Below are positions 16,247 through 24,609 of a stretch of DNA of 64,000 nucleotides, piece after piece. Every line of letters starts with the position of its first letter. Position 1 is the first letter of the stretch. Source of the DNA: JADFQT01 sp965216025 (GTDB lineage: Bacteria; Chloroflexota; Dehalococcoidia; Lucifugimonadales; UBA3495). The stretch covers positions 62,001-126,000 of the forward strand of contig CBDCEX010000015.1 in NCBI GenBank assembly GCA_965216025.1, written 5' to 3'. Below the pieces are notes generated by a model. The model had not been told where the DNA came from. It saw only the letters and a program-made list of their open reading frames with translations, and did no database searches. The translations under genes were made by a program, and so were the position numbers.

Positions 16247-16681
16247 TTAGTTGCGGTGGCGGGCCTGCTCCAACTTTTCCACTGTGCCCGGAACCTTCCA
16301 GTCGACGTAGAGCAAAACGTGCTCCTTGATCGCCTCCTCATGCACCCGGCAGGGGGCGCAACGAGCGTCGATGCAAAGCCCATGACGGGGTTTGAGGCTG
16401 TCGTGCCAGGCTTCCAGCTCCTCCAAAACCTGCTGGCTTCCGGCGCTACCGGCCTCCACTGAGATCTTTAGCTGGTCCAGCTGGACGGAAATCTGGTCCA
16501 ACAGCTCAATATGCCGTCGCAGATTATTTTCCGCCCAATTTCGGGGCACCAAATTTTCGGGCGCCAAATTTCCCGGCTCGCCCCGATTGGGATTGGGCAG
16601 GGTGGGCATATCGGCAGCGCCGGAAGCGGGAGGCTCCAGTTCTTTGCCACAGGCCGGGCATTTAGCCGGTTGATTGGTCAT
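16247..16681 (-). CDS. Small cysteine-rich hypothetical protein
   Basis: A 144-residue minus-strand protein. It opens with a zinc-ribbon half, CPACGKELEP. After a low-complexity asparagine/proline linker comes a helical region (LRRHIELLDQISVQLDQLKISV). Near the C-terminus CIDARCAPCRVHEE adds three cysteines and a histidine, enough for a second metal site. The end (EEAIKEHVLLYVDWKVPGTVEKLEQA) looks helical. ATG 16681 is used; GTG 16690 is an alternative. I do not recognise the family. Confidence 0.65.
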   Translation of the reverse strand: MTNQPAKCPACGKELEPPASGAADMPTLPNPNRGEPGNLAPENLVPRNWAENNLRRHIELLDQISVQLDQLKISVEAGSAGSQQVLEELEAWHDSLKPRHGLCIDARCAPCRVHEEAIKEHVLLYVDWKVPGTVEKLEQARHRN

Positions 16682-16842
16682 CGCCCTCACCTCGCCGAAT
16701 AACTGTTGACAGCGCCGCCAGCAGCATATCCCGAAGTTCTCCCCCAGAAGTGCTACCCGCTACTGGGAAGCGGCGCTGGGAAGTATAACATAGGCCCCGC
16801 CAGACCAGAGCAATCTGCACCCACACTCCGGGCCTTTGCAGT

Positions 16843-16943
16843 GTCACTGCGAGCCCTTCGGCTGCGCTCAGGGTGAACTCCGCGAAGCAATCTCTCCTTA
16901 TCCTCATGAGATTGCTTCGGGCCTGCGGCCCTCGCGATGACAC
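16843..16943. repeat. Dispersed intergenic repeat, family R1 (copy 3)
   Basis: CCCTTCGGCTGCGCTCAGG, AACTCCGCGAAGCAATCTCT and the inverted tail AGATTGCTTCGGGCCTGCGG closely match the copy at 363-463. Flanking TGTCACTGCGAG and CTCGCGATGACA make the whole unit an imperfect palindrome. Confidence 0.8.
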
Positions 16944-17043
16944 TGGGGCCGACCGAAGGACCCAGTGTCATCGCCCCGGGAGCCGGTCCGGACCGGGCGT
17001 TGAGTCAATTCCCATTTTATTTATTTGAGGCTATCCTTAAGCA

Positions 17044-17517
17044 ATGCGGCCCAAATTCATTGTCGATGTAAACGTCGGGCGTTTGGCCACCTGGCTCAGG
17101 ATTATGGGCTATGACGCGGCCTTTCCCCGCAGCGCCAGCGACAATGAATTGGTACGACTGGCCCTCAAACAGGACCGGCTGCTGATTACCCGGGACTCGG
17201 GATTCCTGTTGAGAAGGCCGGTCCGTTTGGGTCAATTACGCATGCTGTACATGGTAGCCGATGACCTGCGCGGCCAGTTGCGCCAGTTGATTCGGGAGCT
17301 GCATTTGAACTTGGACAGTGGCTTTTCTCGCTGTCTACGCTGCAATGAGCCCCTCGCCCCGGTGGACAAGGCGGCGGTGGCTGACCTAATTCCCGACTAT
17401 GTCGCCCGCACCCAGACAGTTTTTAGCCAGTGCTCCAGTTGCCGCCGGGTCTACTGGCCCGGCACTCACTGGTCCAACATGATTAGCGAGCTGGCCAAGG
17501 CTAATCAGGAGGAATAA
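17044..17517 (+). CDS. Mut7-C RNase domain protein
   Basis: A 157-residue protein of the Mut7-C (DUF82) family: a PIN-like RNase fold followed by a zinc ribbon. The opening FIVDVNVGRLATWLRIMGYD is the family signature, and LLITRDSGFL carries the next acidic position. The zinc ribbon is CLRCNEPLAP and CSSCRRVYWPGTHWSNM. Substrate RNA is unknown. Its TAA stop overlaps the next ATG (TAATG), so it is probably translationally coupled to the deacetylase gene. Confidence 0.9.
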   Translation: MRPKFIVDVNVGRLATWLRIMGYDAAFPRSASDNELVRLALKQDRLLITRDSGFLLRRPVRLGQLRMLYMVADDLRGQLRQLIRELHLNLDSGFSRCLRCNEPLAPVDKAAVADLIPDYVARTQTVFSQCSSCRRVYWPGTHWSNMISELAKANQEE

Positions 17518-18641
17518 TGCCCCAAGCCGCATTTATCTACGAGAGCGCTTTATCCCAGCACGTGCTGCGCCAGGATCACCCCATGCGACCGGCCCGGCTG
17601 CACCATACTTACCAGCTGCTCCAAGCCTACGGCGCCTTTGACGGCGGGAAGTCCCAACTGCTGGCTCCCCGCCCAGCCACTCTGGATGAGCTGGGGCTGC
17701 TCCACACCTCCGAGTACATCGCGGCGGTTCAAGGCCTGAGCTCCGGCCTCAGCGTACCCGACCCCGAGAGATTCGGCTTCAGCGCCAAGGGAGACAACCC
17801 GGTCTACGACGGGATGTACGAGGCGGCGTTGCTCAGCACCGGCGCGACCCTAATGGCGGCCGAGCTGGTCGCCAGCCACCAGGTGGATGTGGCCTTCAAC
17901 ATTTCCGGCGGGCTGCATCACGCCGCTCCGGCCCATGCCTCCGGGTTTTGCATCTTCAACGACCCGGCAGTGGCAATCAAATACCTGCTGGCCCTGGGGC
18001 TGCGGGTTGCCTACGTCGATATCGATGCCCATCATGGTGACGGAGTCCAGAACGCCTTCCTCGACGATAACCGAGTCCTGACCATCTCGATCCACGAATC
18101 CGGTAGATACCTCTTCCCCGGAACCGGGTTCGTCGAGGAGTCGGGAACCGCACCGGCCGTTGGCTACTCGGTGAACCTTCCCCTCTACCCCTATACGGAA
18201 GATGAAATTTATCTCCAAGCCTTCCAGGAGGTTGTTCCGCCGCTGCTGGCGGCCTTCGCCCCGGATATTTTGGTTACCCAACTGGGCATCGACAGCTACC
18301 ACACCGACCCGCTGACCCACTTGCAGATGACCTCCCGGGGCTTCGTGGAGGCGGTCCGATTCTTCTCCCGATTGGGCCTGCCCTGGCTGGCTTTAGGAGG
18401 GGGAGGCTACGACTTGGGCGCGGTGGCGCGCTGCTGGAGCCTGGCTTATGGGGTGATGGTAGACGCAGAATGGCCGGATACCATACCCGCAGAGTTGTCC
18501 CAGGTGCTGGGAGCTACCCAGCTAAGAGACACCGTGAAGTTGGAAATACCGGAGGACGTGCGGCTAGAGGCGAGGCGATTGGCTGAAGAAGGCGTGGCCG
18601 CGATCAAGAAGGAGGTATTCCCTCTCTTTGGGTGTGTTTAA
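17517..18641 (+). CDS. acuC: Histone deacetylase family protein (AcuC-like)
   Basis: A 374-residue class I type deacetylase. The catalytic histidine pair is in GGLHHAAP and the zinc ligands are in VDIDAHHGDGVQ and LGIDSYHTDPL. The tyrosine is in ALGGGGYDLG and HESGRYLFPGTG follows the family pattern. In bacteria AcuC removes acetyl groups from lysines, for example on acetyl-CoA synthetase; no acs or acuA gene is nearby. The symbol is by family resemblance. The start is fixed by the TAATG overlap with the Mut7-C gene. Confidence 0.92.
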   Translation: MPQAAFIYESALSQHVLRQDHPMRPARLHHTYQLLQAYGAFDGGKSQLLAPRPATLDELGLLHTSEYIAAVQGLSSGLSVPDPERFGFSAKGDNPVYDGMYEAALLSTGATLMAAELVASHQVDVAFNISGGLHHAAPAHASGFCIFNDPAVAIKYLLALGLRVAYVDIDAHHGDGVQNAFLDDNRVLTISIHESGRYLFPGTGFVEESGTAPAVGYSVNLPLYPYTEDEIYLQAFQEVVPPLLAAFAPDILVTQLGIDSYHTDPLTHLQMTSRGFVEAVRFFSRLGLPWLALGGGGYDLGAVARCWSLAYGVMVDAEWPDTIPAELSQVLGATQLRDTVKLEIPEDVRLEARRLAEEGVAAIKKEVFPLFGCV

Positions 18642-18696
18642 AAAGTTCCTTGACATCCAGGCTCCAGGTGTCATATAGGTTTGGGCTTCGGCTTCC

Positions 18697-18775
18697 TCTC
18701 CCCTTGTGGGAGAGGAGTAAGGTGAGGGGTATCACCCTCATCCCAACCTTCTCCCTTGATGGGAGAAGGGGCTAT
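18697..18775. repeat. Intergenic palindromic repeat (CTCCC/GGGAG type)
   Basis: Two adjacent hairpins, CCTCTCCCCTTGTGGGAGAGG and CCTTCTCCCTTGATGGGAGAAGG, lie between the convergent acuC and dnaK-operon ends. It may terminate both transcripts, but lacks T-runs. The rest of 18642-18965 shows nothing I can assign. Confidence 0.65.
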
Positions 18776-18965
18776 TATCAGGCCATACCAGGATGCCTAC
18801 TTTTCTATTCTAGCGCGGACAATGCGCCAGGCTTTTTAAACACTCTCTTTGGCATCGGGGGATAGGTTGGCGTCAGGGGGTAAAGGCAGCCCGACCCTGG
18901 CGATCTCTGCTTGGCTTGAAATCGGCGCGGACCGGGCAGGCGGGTTTTGGCTTTAATCGGGCTAT

Positions 18966-19268
18966 TTAGTTAACCTGGTGAGCTTTCCGCAGCAACTCCT
19001 TGGCGGCTTCGCCGATATTGGCTTCTATCGAGTCGCGCAACGTAGAGTAGATCGCCTTGTTGATGGCGTTCATCATCCAGGTTTCATAATCCGGATCTAC
19101 TTGATAGCTGTTCTGCAGGGCTATCAATCTTTGAAGCAAACTCAGGTAGTGGTACTGCAACGGGGTTAGGGTCAGGTCAATTCCTTCTATGGTTCCGGTG
19201 GTCCCGGTCTCCACGGTTTCCCCATTTTCCGCCAATTCCTGATCCGCGCTTTCTGATTGTGAGCTCAT
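18966..19268 (-). CDS. Small hypothetical protein at end of dnaK operon
   Basis: A 100-residue acidic protein with a disordered glutamate/threonine-rich first third and a helical remainder (LQYHYLSLLQRLIALQNSY, WMMNAINKAIYSTLRDSIE, EAAKELLRKAHQ). There is no signal, membrane segment or metal motif. It lies 100 bases beyond dnaK on the same strand and could be the last gene of the heat-shock operon. I do not recognise the family. Confidence 0.55.
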   Translation of the reverse strand: MSSQSESADQELAENGETVETGTTGTIEGIDLTLTPLQYHYLSLLQRLIALQNSYQVDPDYETWMMNAINKAIYSTLRDSIEANIGEAAKELLRKAHQVN

Positions 19269-19368
19269 CTATACTCTCCTAGATGGAGCCGTGTACGGCC
19301 ATTGCCGGCCGACGTTCCAACATTATAACAGACAGTGCACACCAGCCGTAAAGGGGCTATGCTCCAAT

Positions 19369-21363
19369 TTAGACTTCCCTGAACTCGCCTTCAACAGTGC
19401 TGTCACCCGCTTCCTCTTCGCTGGAATCGCCATCGGCGTCGGCTACATCCTCGGAATCCGCGCCGTCCTCCGATATGTCGCCCGGCATGTCGCCCGTATC
19501 CTCCATATCTACCACATCTCCCATCGGGCCGTCCCCAGGCATGTCGCTAGCCGCGGCCTGGCTATAAACCGCTTGCCCCAGCCGTTGCAGCGCGCTGTTC
19601 AGGTCCGCCATGGAGGTCTGCATCTCCGGCACGCTGTTGGCTTCAATAGCGGATTTCAGCGTGGTCAGTTTCCCTTCCACCTCTTCCTTCAAGTCCTCCG
19701 GTACCTTGTCGGCGTTGTCGGCTATCATCTTCTCGGTGGTGTAAACCAGCGAGTCGGCCTGGTTTCTGGTTTCCACCTCGGCGCGACGGAGCTGGTCATC
19801 GCTCTCGTGGGTTTTAGCGTCATCGACCATCCGCTCGATCTCTTCTTTAGCCAGGCCGGAACTGGGCTGGATTACTATCTTTTGCTCCTTGCCAGTGCCC
19901 TTGTCGACGGCGGAGACGCTGAGAATGCCGTTGGCGTCGATATCGAAGGAAACCTCAATCTGGGGCACCCCTCGGGGCGCCGGCAGGAGGCCGTCCAGGA
20001 TAAACCTGCCGATGGACTTGTTGTCCGAGGCCATCTGCCGCTCGCCCTGCAGAACGTGAACGTCCACGCTGTTTTGATTATCTGCGGCAGTGGTGAAGGT
20101 CTCCGCCTTCTTAGTGGGAATGGTGGTGTTCCTGGTAATCAGGTTAGTCATTACGCTACCCAGGGTTTCCAGGCCCAGAGTCAGCGGAGTAACGTCGAGC
20201 AAAACAATATCGCCAACTTCACCGCCCAGGATCCCGGCTTGAATCGCCGCGCCGAGGGCCACGGCCTCGTCCGGGTTGACCGAATGGCTGGGATCCTTGC
20301 CGAATATACCCTTGACCTTCTCCTGAACGGCGGGCATGCGAGTCATCCCTCCCACCAGCACCACGTCATCGATTTCGCTGGAACTGATGCCGGAATCGGT
20401 CAGGGCCTGGCGACAGGGACCCTCGGTACGGGCTATCAGGTCACCAACCAGCTGCTCCATGCGGGCCCGGCTCAAAGCTTTGACCAGGTGCTGGGGACCA
20501 CTGGCATCGGCGGTAATGAAGGGGAGGTTAATCTCCGTTTCCACCACGCTGGATAGCTCCACCTTGGCCCGCTCCGCCGCATCCCGCAGCCGCTGCAGGG
20601 CCATGCGGTCCTTGCTCAGGTCGATGCCGGTTTCCTGCAGGAACTCGCGATTCAGCCACTCCAAAATCTCCTGGTCGAAGTCGTCTCCACCCAGGTAGGT
20701 ATCTCCATTGGTGGACTTGACCTCGAAGACCCCATCCCCCATCTGCAGGATGGTGATGTCGAAGGTGCCCCCACCCAGGTCAAACACCGCCACGGTGGCA
20801 TCCACCTTCTGCTTGTCCAAGCCGTAGGCCAGGGATGAAGCCGTCGGCTCGTTGATGATGCGCAGCACCTCCAGGCCGGCGATGGTGCCGGCGTCCTTGG
20901 TAGCCTGCCGCTGGGCGTCATTAAAATAGGCGGGTACGGTGATTACCGCCTGGGAAATCTTCTCGCCCAGCTTGGCCTCGGCGTCCTGGCGGATTTTTTG
21001 CAGGACCATGGAGGATATTTGCGGCGGCGCGTAGGCTTCACCGCTCATCTCCACGTGAGCGTCACCATTAGCCGCCTTGACAATTTTATAGGGTAACCGG
21101 CCCATGGCCGAGGAAACCTCCGGGTCTTCGAACTTGCGGCCCATCAGTCGCTTGACAGAGAAAACCGTGTTCTCCGGGTTGGTCACCGCCTGTCTTTTGG
21201 CGGTTTGCCCGACGTATCTCTCGTTACTTTTGACGTTGACCGCGACCACCGAGGGCGTGATCCGGCCTCCTTCAGCATTCTCAACCACCACCGGCTCGCC
21301 GGCTTCAATGACGGCAGCCACCGAGTTGGTCGTGCCTAAATCTATACCCAGGACCTTAGCCAT
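19369..21363 (-). CDS. dnaK: Molecular chaperone DnaK (Hsp70)
   Basis: DnaK is the ATP-driven Hsp70 chaperone. The 664-residue protein starts MAKVLGIDLGTTNSVAAV and has VITVPAYFNDAQRQATKDAG, IINEPTASSLAYG, VFDLGGGTFDITIL, DDVVLVGGMTRMPAVQ and the linker before GDIVLLDVTPLTLGLETLG. The C-terminal lid ends in a long acidic glycine/aspartate-rich tail. GrpE lies upstream in the same operon; no dnaJ is next to it, so the J-protein must be elsewhere. Confidence 0.98.
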   Translation of the reverse strand: MAKVLGIDLGTTNSVAAVIEAGEPVVVENAEGGRITPSVVAVNVKSNERYVGQTAKRQAVTNPENTVFSVKRLMGRKFEDPEVSSAMGRLPYKIVKAANGDAHVEMSGEAYAPPQISSMVLQKIRQDAEAKLGEKISQAVITVPAYFNDAQRQATKDAGTIAGLEVLRIINEPTASSLAYGLDKQKVDATVAVFDLGGGTFDITILQMGDGVFEVKSTNGDTYLGGDDFDQEILEWLNREFLQETGIDLSKDRMALQRLRDAAERAKVELSSVVETEINLPFITADASGPQHLVKALSRARMEQLVGDLIARTEGPCRQALTDSGISSSEIDDVVLVGGMTRMPAVQEKVKGIFGKDPSHSVNPDEAVALGAAIQAGILGGEVGDIVLLDVTPLTLGLETLGSVMTNLITRNTTIPTKKAETFTTAADNQNSVDVHVLQGERQMASDNKSIGRFILDGLLPAPRGVPQIEVSFDIDANGILSVSAVDKGTGKEQKIVIQPSSGLAKEEIERMVDDAKTHESDDQLRRAEVETRNQADSLVYTTEKMIADNADKVPEDLKEEVEGKLTTLKSAIEANSVPEMQTSMADLNSALQRLGQAVYSQAAASDMPGDGPMGDVVDMEDTGDMPGDISEDGADSEDVADADGDSSEEEAGDSTVEGEFREV

Positions 21364-21428
21364 AGTGTGTCTCCTTTTTACCTATACGTGGGGCGGATGC
21401 GACCGGGTTTATTGAATTACCGGACTAC

Positions 21429-22034
21429 CTACCGGGCCACCACCACTTGGGCCGCCTGTATGACCCGGTCGTGCAGCCGGTAGCCGTTGCGTACTACCTG
21501 GATAATTTGGCCTGAGGCAAACTTCTTATCCTCTTCGGTTCCCACCGCTTCATGTTCCACCGGATTGAAGGGCGCCCCTACCGCATCTATTTTGGTAACA
21601 CCTTCGGTCTCCAGCAGGGCGGATACCTTGCGTTGAATCAGCCTGACCCCTTCCACCCAGGATTTGCTGGGTTTCTTACCATCGGCATGATTAACGGCCA
21701 GTTCCAACTCATCCACCACCGGCAGCATCTTGACCAATAATCGACTATTGGACTGGCGCTGCAAAGCGATGCGGTCGTCTTCAGTCCGCTTGCGGAAGTT
21801 GCTCAGCTCGGCCTGGGCCCTCTGGGCCAGGTCCTTGCTTTCCCCAGCATCCTTCTGAATCGAGTGCAAATCCTTGAGAAGGGCCGAAACCTGCTCTTCT
21901 AAATCCAGATGACTGTATTCGTTCACCAGCTCTTCCGTCAACTCTTCAGGCTCCCCTTCCAGCAACTCTCCGGAGGTCAATTCCTCGGGGGAGTCCGGTT
22001 CGTTAACTTGAGCCTCTTCCCTGTCTTCTGTCAT
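21429..22034 (-). CDS. grpE: Nucleotide exchange factor GrpE
   Basis: GrpE drives ADP release from DnaK. The 201-residue protein has an acidic disordered N-terminus, a long coiled-coil helix (ALLKDLHSIQKDAGESKDLA, AQAELSNFRKRTEDDRIALQ), LLVKMLPVVDELELAVNH, and the C-terminal beta domain FNPVEHEAVGTEE and QVVRNGYRLHDRVIQAAQVVVA, all typical. It sits between hspR (28 bases upstream) and dnaK (65 bases downstream). Confidence 0.95.
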   Translation of the reverse strand: MTEDREEAQVNEPDSPEELTSGELLEGEPEELTEELVNEYSHLDLEEQVSALLKDLHSIQKDAGESKDLAQRAQAELSNFRKRTEDDRIALQRQSNSRLLVKMLPVVDELELAVNHADGKKPSKSWVEGVRLIQRKVSALLETEGVTKIDAVGAPFNPVEHEAVGTEEDKKFASGQIIQVVRNGYRLHDRVIQAAQVVVAR

Positions 22035-22062
22035 TGATAAATCCTAGCCATGGCTGATTGGG

Positions 22063-22587
22063 TTACACCGGCAGATTCAACCTGCGGTAAAGTCTGCTCA
22101 CTTCCTGTTCTATTGTTTCACGCAGCGAGGCGTCGGCGACGGCGGAGGCCAGCCGCCGCTCTAACTCCACCAGATTCTCCACCAAGTTAAGAGCGAATTC
22201 AACCCCGGCCAAATTCAGCCCCAAGTTGTCCATTAAGTGCCTTATGAGCAAGATCTTCCGAATATCTTCCCGGGAATAGAGCCGCAGCATCCCGCCGGTT
22301 CGCTCCGGGTTTACCAGGCCCAGCCGCTCGTACTTCCGAAGGGTCTGCGGGTGCATCTCCAGGATGCGCGCGGCCACGCTGATGATGTATACCCCCTGAA
22401 TTTCGACCATCGGCGCTGACTGGGATTCCGCTGACTGGGATTCCAGCGCCTGAGATTCAGCCGACGAGCCGGCGGCCGGTTCCCGCTTTACCACTTTGGG
22501 TAAGGCCCGCTGGGGCCAGGACGGCGGCATTTGGGGCGGCGCTGCCTCCCCCTCTTCTACTATTCTACGCCTTGGCTTCTGATACAT
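22063..22587 (-). CDS. hspR: MerR-family heat-shock repressor, HspR-like
   Basis: A 174-residue regulator. After a 75-residue disordered, serine/glutamine/proline-rich region comes a MerR helix-turn-helix of the HspR type: VYIISVAARILEMHPQTLRK, YERLGLVNPERTGG, LRLYSREDIRKILLIRHLMD and LNLAGVEFALNLVENLVELE. HspR binds HAIR operators and uses DnaK as co-repressor. In actinobacteria hspR is the last gene of dnaK-grpE-dnaJ-hspR; here it is first. ATG 22587 is chosen because the in-frame GTG at 22647 lies inside the operator. The long disordered N-terminus is unusual. Confidence 0.9.
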   Translation of the reverse strand: MYQKPRRRIVEEGEAAPPQMPPSWPQRALPKVVKREPAAGSSAESQALESQSAESQSAPMVEIQGVYIISVAARILEMHPQTLRKYERLGLVNPERTGGMLRLYSREDIRKILLIRHLMDNLGLNLAGVEFALNLVENLVELERRLASAVADASLRETIEQEVSRLYRRLNLPV

Positions 22588-22640
22588 GAAGAATTTTTCG
22601 CCCGACCCAGGGTTAGTTTTCTTAGGTATTAGCGTAATGG

Positions 22641-22659
22641 TTGACACGCTTTATGTCAA
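22641..22659. promoter_or_regulatory. HAIR-like operator (HspR site)
   Basis: TTGACA, seven bases, TGTCAA: a perfect 6-bp inverted repeat with N7 spacing. The known HspR site (HAIR) is CTTGAGT-N7-ACTCAAG, so geometry and half-site closely agree. On the minus strand the half-site doubles as the -35 of the hspR-grpE-dnaK promoter. On the plus strand it doubles as the -35 of the divergent gene. Confidence 0.75.
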
Positions 22660-22669
22660 GGTTTATGAT
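22641..22669 (+). promoter_or_regulatory. Divergent promoter overlapping the HAIR-like operator
   Basis: TTGACA (22641-22646), 17 bases, TATGAT (22664-22669; 5 of 6). The hexamer spacing is ideal, and the operator covers the -35 and half of the spacer. The downstream zinc-ribbon gene starts 65 bases after the -10. Confidence 0.6.
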
Positions 22670-22733
22670 GTCGGCGATGCAGTTTCATTAACACAATGGA
22701 GTTCAAGGACGGGGTTCCCCGGTTGGGGGATGG

Positions 22734-22922
22734 ATGATGATTAAACTAAAGGCTTGCCCCAAATGCCACGGCGACTTATATCTGGAACGAGGCCAATACG
22801 GCAGGTACCTGAGCTGCTTGCAGTGCGGCTATCTCAAGGAACTGCTTGAGGATCCGCCCCAAAATAACCTTTCCAAGCAACCTCGGCAGACTCCCGCCGA
22901 AGCGGAACAACTGGCGGCATAG
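22734..22922 (+). CDS. Small zinc-ribbon protein, divergent from hspR
   Basis: A 62-residue protein with two cysteine pairs, CPKCHGDLYLERGQYGRYL and CLQCGYLKEL, the pattern of a topoisomerase-type zinc ribbon, then a glutamine/proline-rich tail. The start is ATG 22734 (MMIKLKACPKC) after a G-rich site. Its promoter overlaps the HspR operator, so it is likely heat-inducible together with dnaK. Function unknown; nucleic-acid binding is plausible from the fold only. Confidence 0.7.
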   Translation: MMIKLKACPKCHGDLYLERGQYGRYLSCLQCGYLKELLEDPPQNNLSKQPRQTPAEAEQLAA

Positions 22923-23041
22923 AACTCCTGCCCCCATGAGGGGTTGATTCTGGCGACCATCTCCCCAATAGCCACCCCCGGCAGGGGCGGCGTAGCGCCT
23001 ACGTCTTTCCACCACTGGCGGCAGCCGGGACGCCTACGTCT

Positions 23042-24472
23042 GAAACTGTTCAGAGTTGAGGGGAAGTGAGCAACCGGCGGCATTCCAGGAGGGGATTGAG
23101 ACCTCTGGCCCGCCAGGTGCCAAAGAGGGATGCCAAGGTCATCTTGCTGTCGGTGCCCTGCCCTGAGCGGGTGCCGCCGCTGATCTTGCGACTGGTTACC
23201 AGATGCCGCAGGCTCCGCTCGGCGGCGTTGTTGTCTGAGGGCACGGCTGGGTCCGACACGAAGACAAACAGTTCCTTGATGAACCGTTCCATGCGCCGGC
23301 AGAGCTTGGCCTGAACCGCCAGGGGATCTTTAAGGAAAGGCCGTGCCAAGACCATTAGTTTCTCCTCCAGCATTAGCTGGGTGCGATGGCCTGGCTGGGC
23401 TCGGGGAAGGACCGCGGCCTTGGCCTCCGTGTAGACCTGGTGAACCGCCTCGGCCCACTGAGCCAGCCCAGCGTCTTCTGGGTACAACCCTTTCAGGTCA
23501 TGGATATCCCGCAGCAGATGAGCCCAGCACCGTTGCTTCAGGCCCGGGTAGTGGTTATAGGCGGCGTAGAAATCACTGACCAACACTCCGCTGAAGGAGG
23601 AATCCAGCACCTCATCCACCACCCCCTTATCCCGACCCCGACGCAGGAAGTATCGTTCGCTGGGAGTGCTGAAGGTCCAAACATAGCCGTTGCTCCCGTC
23701 CTGGCGCCAGCCGGTTTCGTCGCCCTGCACCACGGGACTGGCGCGGACTTGCTCGAGCACCTCTCGCACCGCCGTCTCAGCCTGACGGGCTACTCCATGG
23801 ACGGCCTGGACGATGGCACCAACACTCAGGTGCAACTGATGGACGGTCTCCAGGTACCATTGGATGATTCTTATGGGCAACCGTCCCTCCTCCCGCAGGG
23901 TCACCATCAGGCTTACCAGATTGACCCCCAGGCGCTGCTGGCCCAGAACCACCCCCTGCAGGGCCTCTTTGGGCAACCGGCGCCGCTGGCATACCGGACA
24001 GATGCGGGCTACCAGGGCGTGCTCGGTCACTTCTACCGGAGCCACCGGTAGCTCAATGACTTCCCGAGTTCGCTGTACCCATCCGCCGTTCAGGTGAGTC
24101 CCGCAGTCGGGACAGACCGCCACGGCATGCTCCACCCGCCGGGTAGGAGTCATGCGCTGGCGGGCGAAGCCATGGCGGCGCAGCTTTCTGGGCTCCTTTT
24201 TCTCCGGCGCTTGCCGGCTGGAGTGCGGCTGATTACCCGGCATCCCCGACGACCCGCGCCGGTTGGGACGGGATTCCAGAACCCCAATCCGCCTTTGCAA
24301 ATCGGCAATGACTGCCCGCTGGCCGGCAATTATCTCCAGCAGAGTTTCGCGACTCGCCGCGTTCAGGTCTAGTTCAGTGTCCACCTCCCTGGTATGCCAC
24401 AACTCCCCCGGCCATGCCAGCGTTTTTCCAACGGCTTTGAGCCAATTCACCTCATCAAGTCTGAACAGTTAC
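23042..24472 (-). mobile_element. IS66-family insertion sequence (copy 1)
   Basis: Ends are GAAACTGTTCAGAGTTGAGG on the left and the complement of GTAACTGTTCAGACTTGATG on the right. They are flanked by an 8-base direct repeat, CTACGTCT (23034-23041 and 24473-24480), the target size of IS66. Only the transposase gene is present, with no tnpA or tnpB accessory genes. A nearly identical copy lies at 34754-36183. Confidence 0.93.
23050..24450 (-). CDS. IS66-family transposase (TnpC)
   Basis: A 466-residue DDE transposase. It has an N-terminal coiled coil (LLEIIAGQRAVIADLQRRIG) and a zinc-binding stretch with CPDCGTHLNGGW and CPVCQRRRLP. The catalytic core follows: VVQGDETGWRQDG, then VLVSDFYAAYNHYPG and, near the C-terminus, DNNAAERSLRHLV. 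It ends RGLNPLLECRRLL. The reading frame is intact. The true start may be nearer VDTELDL, because the first 24 codons are not typical of the family. Confidence 0.93.
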   Translation of the reverse strand: MNWLKAVGKTLAWPGELWHTREVDTELDLNAASRETLLEIIAGQRAVIADLQRRIGVLESRPNRRGSSGMPGNQPHSSRQAPEKKEPRKLRRHGFARQRMTPTRRVEHAVAVCPDCGTHLNGGWVQRTREVIELPVAPVEVTEHALVARICPVCQRRRLPKEALQGVVLGQQRLGVNLVSLMVTLREEGRLPIRIIQWYLETVHQLHLSVGAIVQAVHGVARQAETAVREVLEQVRASPVVQGDETGWRQDGSNGYVWTFSTPSERYFLRRGRDKGVVDEVLDSSFSGVLVSDFYAAYNHYPGLKQRCWAHLLRDIHDLKGLYPEDAGLAQWAEAVHQVYTEAKAAVLPRAQPGHRTQLMLEEKLMVLARPFLKDPLAVQAKLCRRMERFIKELFVFVSDPAVPSDNNAAERSLRHLVTSRKISGGTRSGQGTDSKMTLASLFGTWRARGLNPLLECRRLLTSPQL

Positions 24473-24609
24473 CTACGTCTTTCTACCAATGACAGCTTTG
24501 CATCAGATGGGTAAACTGGGTAAACTTGGCATCTAAGTTTGGCCCCGTTACTATAGACGTGCTCAAAAGCTGTTAGGTCAAAATCTCAAGCAGACACGAA
24601 GGAGGTAGC

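Noticed and set aside
19291..20556. Long open frame opposite dnaK (421 codons)
   Set aside because: It lies fully antisense to a clear dnaK; high G+C coding DNA often leaves such frames open. No motif or ribosome site.
23386..24051. Open frame opposite the IS66 transposase (also at 35097-35762)
   Set aside because: A shadow of the transposase gene, kept identical only because the element is duplicated.
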